The notes under the pieces were generated by a model. That model searched no databases, had not been told where the DNA came from, and worked only from the letters and a program-made list of their open reading frames with translations. Shown piece after piece: positions 1 through 8,766 of a stretch of 13,821 nucleotides of DNA. The stretch is from assembly GCA_027596945.1 (NCBI GenBank), contig JADGJH010000849.1, positions 1-13,821 on the forward strand, written 5' to 3'. The stretch is from Physocladia obscura. Lineage: Eukaryota > Chytridiomycota > Chytridiomycetes > Chytridiales > Chytriomycetaceae. The position numbers were made by a program, and so were the translations under genes. How positions within the stretch are numbered: position 1 is the stretch's first letter; the number at the start of each line of letters is the position of its first letter.

Positions 1-11
1 ATTCTATTTCA

Positions 12-125
12 CTTTGTTTCAGAAAGGATCCTGAAACTCTATAAATTCAGTGTTATTGAAATTAAAATAAACAGAGATTCTTTATTAAAGACTTCAACTT
101 CACTTCACTTTAGAACAAAAAGGAA
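12..125 (+). repeat. Inverted copy of the LTR segment (left arm)
   Basis: This stretch matches the reverse complement of about 288-394 over roughly 105-115 bases, with scattered substitutions and a small indel. Both copies, read in the same sense, share the blocks GAAACTCTATAAATTCAG, GTTATTGAAATTAA, TTTATTAAA and TTTAGAACAAAAAGGAA. The arms are separated by about 160 bases. Because the right arm lies inside the probable LTR of the retroelement remnant, this arm is best read as part of a second LTR in the opposite orientation, cut by the left edge of the window. A palindromic non-LTR element is possible but less likely. Confidence 0.75.
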
Positions 126-287
126 GACTTAAAAAAAAAAAGTCAGAGGGAGAAAAAAAAGAAAATAATAAGAAAAAAGTTTGGTCCTTTAAATGGATTT
201 TTAACATGGTAGCAATTCAGCAAGTGTGAGAGAATCAAAAAGTTCCAAGTGAACGAAGTTATCTTGGGACAGCGAGATGGCAAAGTT

Positions 288-561
288 TTCCTTTTTGTTC
301 TAAAGCAAAGTGAAGTTGACGTTTTTAATAAAGTTTATTCTTAATTTCAATAACTCTGAATTTATAGAGTTTCATGATCCTTTTTGAAACAAAGAATTTT
401 TGGGCAGTGCAAGTAAAAATTTCATAAAGAAAATTGTGAAATGGAAAAGAACTTCTGGCTGACAAATAAAGGAATAATAAAAGAAAATAAAAGATAATAG
501 GATAATAAAATAGTAATAAATTTGAATTGGAGTTACAGAAATCTAGCCAGTTTCTGTGACA
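288..561 (-). repeat. Probable Ty3/gypsy 3' LTR (partial, minus strand)
   Basis: Reading the minus strand, the degenerate integrase frame runs into a purine-rich GGAGGCAGG at about 570-562. This is followed at 561 by TGTCACAGAAACTGG, the expected polypurine tract and TG-starting LTR edge of a Ty3/gypsy element. The pol frame stops just inside it (TAG at 545-543), as is common. The segment 394-288 is the part repeated in inverted orientation at 12-125. The other LTR edge and target-site duplication were not identified, so the end at 288 marks only the limit of the repeat match. Confidence 0.6.
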
Positions 562-1243
562 CCTGCCTCCAAGAGCATACATGATGATAAACTATTTTCT
601 TGATTTATTTCATTTTCTTGTTGTTGTAGTTTATTGATGAGCCCTGGAGTGGCGTCTAACCAAATGTTGAATATTTGATTGTGATCTTTCCATTTGATAA
701 GTACTTGTTGGCATGGCTTATTGTTGAATAGAATTTTTTGTTCAGCAAGTATTCATTCAATGATGCATTGACTTATTGGTAAGGAGTTTAATGGATGTTC
801 TTTGGTAGTGTCCCAGTAGTGTTTCTTGAGTTTTTCAGGATGGAATACTGGGTGTATTCCCCAATTGTTCGGAATGTTGAGTTAACAGGAGTTTGCAGGT
901 CTGATTAATTCCAAAATTTTATATGGTCCTGAATATATGTCAGAGATTTTGCAGTAGGTCTGTCTTTGATGTGTAGTGGTCTGAAATCCTTGAGAAAGTA
1001 GTACAAGGCTGTTGATTTTGAAGGGTGATTTGAGTCAATGTCTATTTGCAGTGGCTGCTTGCTTGTCTTGAGCAGTGTGTAAGTTCTTTTTTGCTACTTA
1101 ATATGCTGCTTGTTGGTCACACAGGCTTAGATTGTTGTATACTGTAAGGTTAATATTCATTATGGATGCCAGATTTTGTCCTATGTCCAACATGAAAGGA
1201 GTGTGTTGAAGTATACGCAACTCTGTGATGAGAGATGTGTATT
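543..1243 (-). pseudogene. Degenerate Ty3/gypsy integrase C-terminus with chromodomain-like tail
   Basis: One minus-strand frame from about 1240 to 543 translates to a recognisable retrotransposon integrase end, although stop codons interrupt it. In order it shows HTPFMLDIGQ (about 1210, the conserved TPF motif), then LVLLSQGF, then SGPYKILELIRP (about 940-905), then HPVFHPEKLKKHYW (about 855-813), then a chromodomain-like VLIKWKDHNQIFNIWLDATP (about 712-650). At least four in-frame stops break it: TAA in the Q-A-A-Y context near 1100, TGA at 1037-1035, TAA near 882 and TGA at 755-753. No frameshift is needed. Reverse transcriptase, RNase H and gag are not recognisable at higher coordinates, so the element is truncated as well as mutated. 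It should be non-functional. Confidence 0.85.
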
Positions 1244-3378
1244 ACAAAACAAGTATAAATCTTCATTAATTTAAGGTTTATTTGTTTTTTCTCAAATAAA
1301 AGAAATAAATTGTTTGTCTTGTTTATTTCAATAAAGTTAAAATATAAAGATAGCTTGAATCTCTCTATAGATCAATCTAGTGTATCGTTGAAGATTATGT
1401 TGGTAAAAATGCCGCAGTTTATTTTCCTCTACTGTATACCATATTTCATAGGCCACAGCACATGTATTCACTGTTTGCACAGTCAACTTTAGTTTATTAA
1501 TAAAGATATTAAGCTATTTATTAACATAACAGAAGAGTGATTTGTCTAAAGTCAACACAAACTAAGTGAAAAAACCAACTGCCATTCACTTTAATATAAA
1601 TAATTTTGAGTTATAAATAAGCAATGACATAAAAACCACATTTGTTTGGTTTTTCTTAAGTACATTTTTCATTGAAAAAAAAAACTCAAAAATGCCTTGA
1701 TACTAATGTATTTCAAATTATTTCCAATTATTGAAATGCTGATGTATTATTCAGAGGTATCTCAAAGAACAAGATGGAAGAAAGAAACTAAACAGAAAAG
1801 GCACTAAAGGGGGCTCTGGATTTCATTTTTTTGCATGGAATCTTAACAAATAAAAAACTTTCTGAACTCTCAAATTTAAAGTCCACTATTAAGCTTCTGA
1901 TAAACCTACTGGAATATCAACACAGTTCAGTGAGTTAAAAGGTGGTGAGTTGAAGGGCAGCACACTTAATACAGACCAATACTGTAAATTAAATGGATGT
2001 GCATGAGATGAATGTCAGTGTGATGAGTAGAAAGCCCAGAGCAACAAGTTAAAGGATGGTGAAATGAGTTGAAGAGTGGAGCAATGAGTTGAAGGGCAGT
2101 GCAATGAGTTGAAAGGCTGCTCAATAAGTTGAAAGGTGGGACTTCTGTTTTTTTGTCTCAGCAAATTTCAATAAAGCAAATTTTGTGTAGTCTTTTGAAG
2201 TCTGCTATTGGATTTGTTTCCAAAGCAAATGCATTAAAAAATGGAGGCAGCAGTTTTTTGAATCAATTTTTAGATGATTTTGTAGTATTGCCATGGGTTT
2301 CACTATTTATAGTGCATTCACAATCACTTTGGCATTTTTTCCTTAGAAAAATGATAAAAATCATATCAATGGGATGATGTGACAGTTTTCTAAAGGTATT
2401 TATAAATTATTCATTTTCAATTGTATTATTTCAATGGTCCCTTTATTTTCATTTTCCAATCAAACAAATTTGTAAATTGAACAAAATTGAAAATGGAATT
2501 TCAATTGCAAATAATAATAATAATGAAAAAATTCATTTGGCTTGCAACCAACAACAAGACTTTAAATGAATTGAATTGAAAATGAAAGGCTTTTTATGTG
2601 AATAAGGATATTTATTATTACATAGTGATAACTTATGCAGACACCTCCTGCCATTGTCCCATTCATCCAAAGGCACAATCCATGCATTGTAAGCATTCTT
2701 TACAGTGACTAATTGATACTACATATGCATATATGTAATTTGAATTTTATTTTCTGATACATGAAAGTAATGCATTGAAGCAAAATGAGATTTCATTGTA
2801 CTATATCATTGATGCTCTGTGAGTGTAAATGTGTTGGAAGAAAAAGTTTAGCACACTAAGGTGCACTGAAATGAATCTTAAGCCATAATATATTATTCTT
2901 ACATTGTTTGAGTTGGTGGGCAAAAGTGCACCAGTGTATGCTGATTTGTGCTGGAGTTATGTGTTGGTAAGCAAAATAAATTACATTGTAAAATAGCAAA
3001 TTATAAATGTAAAAGTGTATTTATAGTATTTATTGTGTGCATAAACACAATTTGATATTTGGTCAAAAAACCGAGTCATTTCAAGTTGAAAGTATGTAAG
3101 CATTAAGGTTGTGCTATTACCTGACAGGTAGTGGTTTTATAGTTATGGGTGGACCATAATTGCAATTAGTTTTGAATAATGAAGAAGAAAGTTTTAGTTT
3201 CAGTGGCAAGCAATACAAAGTCCTGTATAGTGCCACCAATTCTGTATTTTTAACTTCCAGTGGCAAGTTTACCAAGATTGTAATGCAATTAACAGTGAAA
3301 AACTTGACTCTACCACCAGCAAATGAGAAGTGCTATCACAAAGCATTTAATAAGCAGCAAAATTGAGATTCAATTCTG
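1244..3378. other. Gene-free, AT-rich, CpG-depleted relic DNA
   Basis: No open frame here resembles a protein family. The longest frames (for example 2129-2377 and 3160-3366) use non-ATG starts and look random. Between 1501 and 3378 I find a single CpG (3072-3073), whereas CpG is frequent in the genes that begin immediately to the right. CpA and TpG steps are abundant. The likely content is old transposon sequence eroded by deamination of methylated cytosines, but its identity is not readable. A 20-bp minisatellite lies at 1981-2140, an AAT microsatellite near 2509-2523, and the 13-base block TTCATTTTCAATT occurs in inverted copies near 2411 and 2574. Confidence 0.7.
1981..2140. repeat. 20-bp minisatellite
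   Basis: Five successive 20-base units start at 2041, 2061, 2081, 2101 and 2121 and share the core AATGAGTTGAAGGGCAGT with a few changes each. The best pair, 2081-2100 and 2101-2120, begin identically with GCAATGAGTTGAA. More diverged units in the same register appear to extend left through 2021 and 2001 to about 1981. Two further core-like pieces (GTGAGTTAAAAGGTG and GTGAGTTGAAGGGCAG) lie near 1930-1960. No spacer-like unique sequence separates the units, and no long open frame encodes them. Confidence 0.8.
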
Positions 3379-3451
3379 CGAAAAAGGCTCTTTGCCCAAA
3401 AATTGTTTTTGCTGAATTTAGAATAAAAATAGCATGAAATATAAAGTGAAG

Positions 3452-5768
3452 CTAAGTTTCATTGAAATCTCGCAAAAACATTGAATTGAGGCTGTGGCTG
3501 GACCGGCCTGACCATGGCCGTGGTTTCTTGGAATCGTCGACAATCCCCATTGTGGCTGCTGACAAGTCGCTGTGGTTATCACGGCCCTTTATACCACTTT
3601 CTGCTGCAATCTTTTTAAACAAATCTATTTCCGCCATCATATCTTTATGATTCTCATCTTCGTTTTTGCTATTACGCGTACTGCTGTGATTGTTATTATT
3701 ATTAGTTTTTCCAATAAATGGTACATCAATCAAGCGTGCCGCATATGAAGTTAAATCTGTTGGATAAATTAAAAAAATAAAGCTAGCTACTATCCATAGA
3801 TTTATAATTTACCATCTGATTTTCCTGTTGTGGATAGCTGCAACCAGTCATGATTATAAGTGTCAAAATCAAGTGCCTCGGACCATTTCAAGAGAAATTC
3901 ATGTTCAAGCTCCGTTTCAAGTTCTGCCATTGCTTGTAATATGTCTTCTTCAGTTGTGAGTTTGGTGTATTCACTGGTAGTTTGGATTGCTTTTACTGTG
4001 TTTACTGGAAACTCGTCAGAATTTTCAGATTGTAGTATTTGGTTTTGATTTGAGGATAATGCAAGTTTTTTGCCTTCTTCATACCTGTATATATATTTAT
4101 TTTGAGTTGATAAAACTCAAACTGACTAATTTTCAACTCACAATTTCCTCATCCAGTCCAATTTTTTAGATTTTCGCATTTTTTCAATTTCTTGCTGTCG
4201 TTTCAGCTTAAGATGGTGAAAACGAACTGATTTTGCTGCTGTTTGCGTGACTATATCATCTTGCTGCTCTTCAATCCAGCTCCGTTCAATTATTGCTCTC
4301 CATCCGTTATTTTCACGACGCTCATACCAGCCATCTGACAAGAAAAATTTTACATCCAAAAACTGAATTCATTCAAACTCACTAACCGCATTGATCTTCA
4401 ACTTCAGCAAAATTCCGATTTTTATTAAAAATAGTGCGAGGCAAAGCTTTTTTATGCTTGGTATAATCACGAGGACTGAATGCATTTAAATCAACCAACT
4501 TATTATGCAAAAAAATTTTATAATATATGGTCGGAGGGAACTTTACGCCGCCGAGCCGAAACCGCACATGAATCCCACTAGCTCCGTCAATAAGTTTCGA
4601 TTCTTTTGGATTCACGTATTTCAACAGCATGCTCGGGTTTCCAGCTTCCCGGAATTTAATCAGGTCTCGATAAAACCGGAAAATTTTTTTCGCTGAGTAG
4701 TTTTTCCAGGTTGTTTGAATTTTCAGGATGGCGGAAATGTATGTGGATGCTCGAAAATCTGCGCGCTCGGATTTGCGGAGAAGTGCTGCTTTTGCTTCTT
4801 GGCCTGGGAGGGACATTTTTTCTTGGGATGGCATGGAGTAGAGTGATTTCCACATTTTGTGGAAAATGTGGCGTCGGAATGTTGCCTGGATCTTTGCGGC
4901 TGCAAATTGGGGATAGTCTGGAACATATTTTTGCTGGATTTCAAATATTTGGCAGTATGCTTTGAACTTTCGAATAACTTTTTCCTGACAATATTAGTCA
5001 ATTTTATGGCTATTTTTTTCTTTTCTTTTTTGTTTCATATTCTGGTCTGTTTTACCTGAATAGTCAAGTCCAAGACTTGAGGTAGCTCTGAGATGATTTT
5101 CGATGAATCAGTATCGTGGGAATTGACTGTCAGTTTCGCGTACACGACCGAAACAAATTTTTTGCGTACAAGGTAGCCTCTTGCGCAACTCTGTATCATA
5201 ATTGCTGCGGCACTTTTGCTTAACTGTTCCCTCAATAATTCTTTCTCTTTTTCTTTGGCTTCTACAATTGCTTCACTAGTGGATTGATTTGCGATCGACT
5301 CCACTTTAATTCCTTCTTTCGTATCAAGTAAGAATTTAGTTGTTGTATCAAGAACCGTTGCGAGCAGGTTTGTGCTGCAAGATTGTCCGGCGTTCCGTGC
5401 TATCGGGCCAAGGCCTTGCAGTTCTCGCGTTGATGATGACAGAAGTTCTGTTTCAAAATCTGAGACAGGGATATCTTCGAGTCGAAGTGCGAGCTGAATT
5501 TATTGACCCGTTATACAGAAATCAAAGAAAGCGTCTCAAACAAAAAATTGTATATATATACCAGACGAGCTTCTTTTGAAACGCGTAATAATCTTTCAAA
5601 TCGATCATTCGGAAAGTCGACAGACAACAAAAGATCGAAGGGATCGAAACCGCATAATTGAGACACAATATCTTTTTTCAAGTTTGATGATGCTGGATTT
5701 TTTCCACCAATCGCAGTTGAAGCTTCTTGAATCTGTTCAAGTTTCAGTTCTGAATTTTCGGCATTCAT
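3452..5768 (-). CDS. IQ-motif protein, C11orf65/MFI-like
   Basis: The spliced model is complement(3452..3756, 3813..4084, 4142..4334, 4387..4984, 5056..5493, 5562..5768), giving 670 residues. All five introns are GT-AG, 52-72 nt, with matching phases. The ATG at 5768 is the first one after an in-frame TAA upstream. A charged helix (about 143-162) precedes a perfect IQ motif (I169-Q170...R174-G175...R179). Two weaker IQ motifs follow at I247-Q248 and I304-Q305; IQ motifs generally bind calmodulin. The core at about 352-440 carries HVRFRLGG, KFPPTIYYKIF, SPRDYTK and WYERRENNGWR, which I recognise from vertebrate C11orf65 (named MFI for a mitochondrial fission factor link). The N- and C-terminal extensions make it longer than the vertebrate protein as I remember it. 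The C-terminus is Asn/Ser-rich. The cellular role in fungi is unknown to me; a link to the flagellated stage is inference from phylogenetic distribution. Confidence 0.8.
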
Positions 5769-5914
5769 GTGATCAAACGATTTACAGAAACCTTTTTTGT
5801 CAAATTATGACACCTTTTTCATCAGACGCGCTTCGCAAAAACTGAAAAACGTAAAAAAACCAAGCACTCTCAACTTGAAAAAGGGAGCGCATAGGATTCC
5901 AAAAAACAAGTTTA
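5769..5914. promoter_or_regulatory. Short shared region between divergent genes
   Basis: Only 146 bp separate the start codons of the minus-strand IQ-motif gene (ATG at 5768) and the plus-strand VASt gene (ATG at 5915). Both 5' untranslated regions and both promoters must fit here, or overlap the coding regions, so the two genes may be co-regulated. In-frame stops flank both starts (TGA at 5843-5845 for the VASt gene, a TAA in the same gap for the other), supporting the chosen ATGs. I see no convincing TATA box or repeated operator-like motif. Confidence 0.5.
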
Positions 5915-8644
5915 ATGCAACACGAAGCGATTGACGGAAACGAAGATACTAATGAAGAATTGAGTTTTCTTGCTGGTTTCACAAATCAGTCAAATTACTC
6001 AATTCAAAATGGCGTATTCACTCATGACTCCCCACTTTGGCAATATACGCAACAAGCGCAAATATATACATCGAATGAACCGTTCCAACGTGATACCTCA
6101 CAGCCAGTAAAACATCAACGTGCGCAACTTCGCGGACTTTTCGACGAAGAAGAGCAACAATGTCGTTGGACGCAACAGTATTTGCAGAATCCCGAACAAG
6201 CGCGTACTTCAAGTCCTGTGAATATTCGAGCAACTGAATACTCGGAAGATTCAGACACTTTTCTGTCATTTGATTTTGAGGAATCGTTGCTTCAGCTTCC
6301 CAACACACCGGAAGCCACAACAAGAAACAGTCCGCAATTGACAACTTCCAAACTAATCATCAAAAATTTTGCGTGCGCCTCTACTTCTCCAAGTATTCCC
6401 TTACTGACAATGGAAGGGGACAACGACTCCCCGACTCCATTATCTCCTCGTGAATCAATCAGTCCTATGCCAACACCATTTAAAACATCTATACATAGCA
6501 GTGTTTTATCTTTTGAGGATTTTGCTATTAATTCGGGAATTAAAATTGCACAGCGCACATCTTCTGAGAATGCAGAGCTGTTTGATGAACCGTTTCCCAA
6601 CATGCTAAACTGCAACTGTTTCAAACATGGGTCAAGAATCATCAACACAATTATCGACGTATCTGCAAACAATTTGTTTGATCTTTTGTTCGCTGATGTT
6701 GCAGAAGCGGCTGTTTTAAGGAGCACTCACAAAAAGTGGGGAACTTTAGGTACAATAACGAAGAATAAAAAAAAGGATGGCTAAATGGTTTTCCCAGATT
6801 TGAATTTAGGAATTTGGTTATTGGTAAATGATAAGCCTTTCAAACGTCAAATAAATTTTAAACACCCTTTCAAGATATTATTGGGTGCTAATACTGTCTT
6901 CAATGAGGTGCAAATTCTCATGTCACAAAATAATTCCCATGTTCTTGTCAAGTCAATACTCACAGTTCCAAATCTACCCCTTGGAAATTCATTTAGCATC
7001 AATCTTTCGTATTGCATCAACAATGTATCAACCATGAGATGTCAACTTCAAATATTTGGAAGAATCGATTTTACAAAATCTACGCTTTTAAAAGGTAAAT
7101 TCGGAATGTTTTCGGACTTTGGGAGTCAATTGTATTATGCATTAAAGCCTCAAAATCTAGACAGTATAACGAATGCTTCGATTGAACTCCTGTCCGAGTT
7201 TGCCACTCTTTTTACCGAAGAAATTTTGCTTCAAACAAACTCCTCTAATTCGCTGTCTGATTCAACTGTACTTGCTGCTAAACTTGCAAAACGACGGCCA
7301 ATCGGCCCACGCATAACTCAAGATTCTATTGAAAAGGACCTTACACTTTCTTCTCCAATGTCTTATCAAATCATGCAATCTCCGCCAAATCCGCCAACTC
7401 GCAAAAAAGCTGTTGTCCAGCCTATTAAGCGATTTTCCGCAAATTTTATTCAACCCAAGCCATTTTATTCAGCTTTGTTTCCGCGAAAATCTCCATCTCT
7501 GGCCACATCATCGTCATCATTAAGTAAATCTAGTGAAGTCAGCTCAAACTCAGAAAGAAAGAATTTGCATGATGATATTTGCAAAGAAATTGAAAGTAGT
7601 TCGAGCAATAATAGACTTGATTCCGTCAAAATATATACACGAACTGAATCATTCAATGAATTTGTTGGCACGTTGCCTTCAATAAGGAATATCCAACCAG
7701 ATTTCCGCGTGGAAAATGAAAAAGATGCGCAGAGTACTGTTTCTTCAAATGGAACAACTATGATAGGTTCAGATAGGCTAATATCAGGCGTCAATAGCAG
7801 CCGTAGCAGCAGTTTTGAACCAGAAATACACGAAACAACAGGCAAAAAGCCCGTTGTTCCTCCGCGTGTAAAATTCAAAAAACACGTCGTTTTTAAATGC
7901 GAAAGCTCTATAAATGAGGAACCAGATGTTGGGAGCATAAAAGAGAAGGAGAAAGGAAGGGCTTTTGTTAATAATGCCATAATGGGATGCGCGAAAATTC
8001 ATGAAGCCGCAGTTAACTCATCTTTAATCGCAATGAAGTCGAAAAATGAAAATTTATCTGATAGCTGCAGTAAGTCTCGTGTAAACAATTTGACAGAAAC
8101 CGCAAGTTATTCCCCCATTAGCATTGGGAGATCATCAGCTGTGGAGAGCATAAGAACTGGAATTGTTGTTCCAAGCACAATACATGAGGCAAATGCTCAG
8201 ATTGATTATGCATTTTATAAGACAGATGTTCGAAGTTTTTTTGGATCCGAGATATTAGGCACCAGAAGCTACAACAACACAAAAATTATGGTTCGCAAAA
8301 AGAAAGATTTGCCGAAAAAATTTGCAGCTTTTGTTAAAATGCCAGGGCGTTGGATTAAAGGGCGAAAATCACTGCAAGAAAACAGAACGCGTGAATTGTG
8401 GCTGAAAAATTTTTCGAATACTGGAATTCCAATATTTGATATTCTCTTTCAGTTTCTCCTTATCGGAATTGCAGTATCTGGAGCAGATTTTTTGCAAGTT
8501 GCTGATTGGGGAAAGCGGATTTATGCATTCTCTATCTTGTTGCTGAATCATGGTGGGCTGGTCATGAAGGACTGGGTAATACAGCAAATCGCTCGAGCGG
8601 TAGAATGGGCCGCAGGAAAATTCGGTTATGTTCCGATTGCGTAA
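5915..8644 (+). CDS. VASt-domain (LAM/Ysp-like) membrane-anchored protein
   Basis: The model is join(5915..6749, 6798..8644), 893 residues. A 48-nt intron (GTACAA...TTCCCAG) removes the apparent stop at 6782-6784 and joins two parts of one domain. Residues 1 to about 230 are Gln/Ser/Thr-rich and probably disordered. About 233-395 is a VASt domain: CNCFKH at its start, NNLFDLLFADV, then after the splice LGIW, VPNLPLGNSFSINLSYCI and a KSTLLKG segment near its end. VASt domains of LAM/Ysp/GRAMD1 proteins bind and move sterols at membrane contact sites. Residues about 400-800 are low-complexity, with poly-Ser and a PVVPPRVKFKK stretch. A hydrophobic segment at about 822-842 looks like a C-terminal membrane anchor. 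No GRAM domain is visible before VASt, unlike most LAM proteins, so this may be a divergent subfamily. Sterol binding here is inferred from the fold only. Confidence 0.8.
6750..6797 (+). other. 48-nt intron in the VASt gene that hides an in-frame stop
   Basis: The intron starts GTACAA and ends TTTTCCCAG, with CTAAAT at 6781-6786 as a possible branch site. Its length is a multiple of three, but it contains TAA at 6782-6784 in frame. Splicing gives KKWGTL-D-LNLGIW, continuous with the VASt pattern. Retention would end the protein at residue 289, inside the VASt domain and without the membrane anchor. Confidence 0.8.
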
Positions 8645-8766
8645 TTTTTCTTTTTCCTATTTATATGTGCGTTTATATGAAAGATTTCATGGTTTACTTT
8701 TGCTTCGCCACCCTATTCCTGTTGAGGTTTTAAAAGAAAAAAAATTTTGAGTCTTTACAATCAAAG
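8645..8766 (+). promoter_or_regulatory. Short spacer upstream of the hydrolase gene
   Basis: This 122-bp gap must hold the 3' end of the VASt transcript and the promoter of the next gene. It is T/A-rich, with TTTATATG repeated near 8660-8680 and an A-tract at about 8735-8745 just before the start codon. No specific factor site is recognised and no AATAAA signal follows the VASt stop. Confidence 0.35.

Noticed and set aside
1644..1668. Small hairpin (AAAAACCA ... TGGTTTTT)
   Set aside because: An eight-base A/T-rich stem in relic DNA has no supporting context for an RNA gene or terminator.
1981..2140. CRISPR-like array
   Set aside because: The 20-base units follow each other directly without unique spacers, and the genome is eukaryotic.
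2129..2377. 82-codon open frame after the minisatellite
   Set aside because: It has a non-ATG start, begins inside the tandem repeat and shows no recognisable motif.
2411..2586. 13-bp inverted repeat (TTCATTTTCAATT and its complement)
   Set aside because: It is short, in very AT-rich DNA, with no target duplication or transposase, so chance is a sufficient explanation.
3160..3366. 68-codon open frame in the relic region
   Set aside because: It starts with TTG, resembles no family, and lies in CpG-depleted decayed sequence.
6782..6784. In-frame TAA suggesting two genes or a pseudogene
   Set aside because: A 48-nt GT-AG intron spans it in the same frame, and the two halves together make a single VASt domain.
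7465..7980. 171-codon minus-strand open frame
   Set aside because: It is antisense to the Ser-rich part of the VASt gene, and its composition is the mirror of that low-complexity coding sequence.
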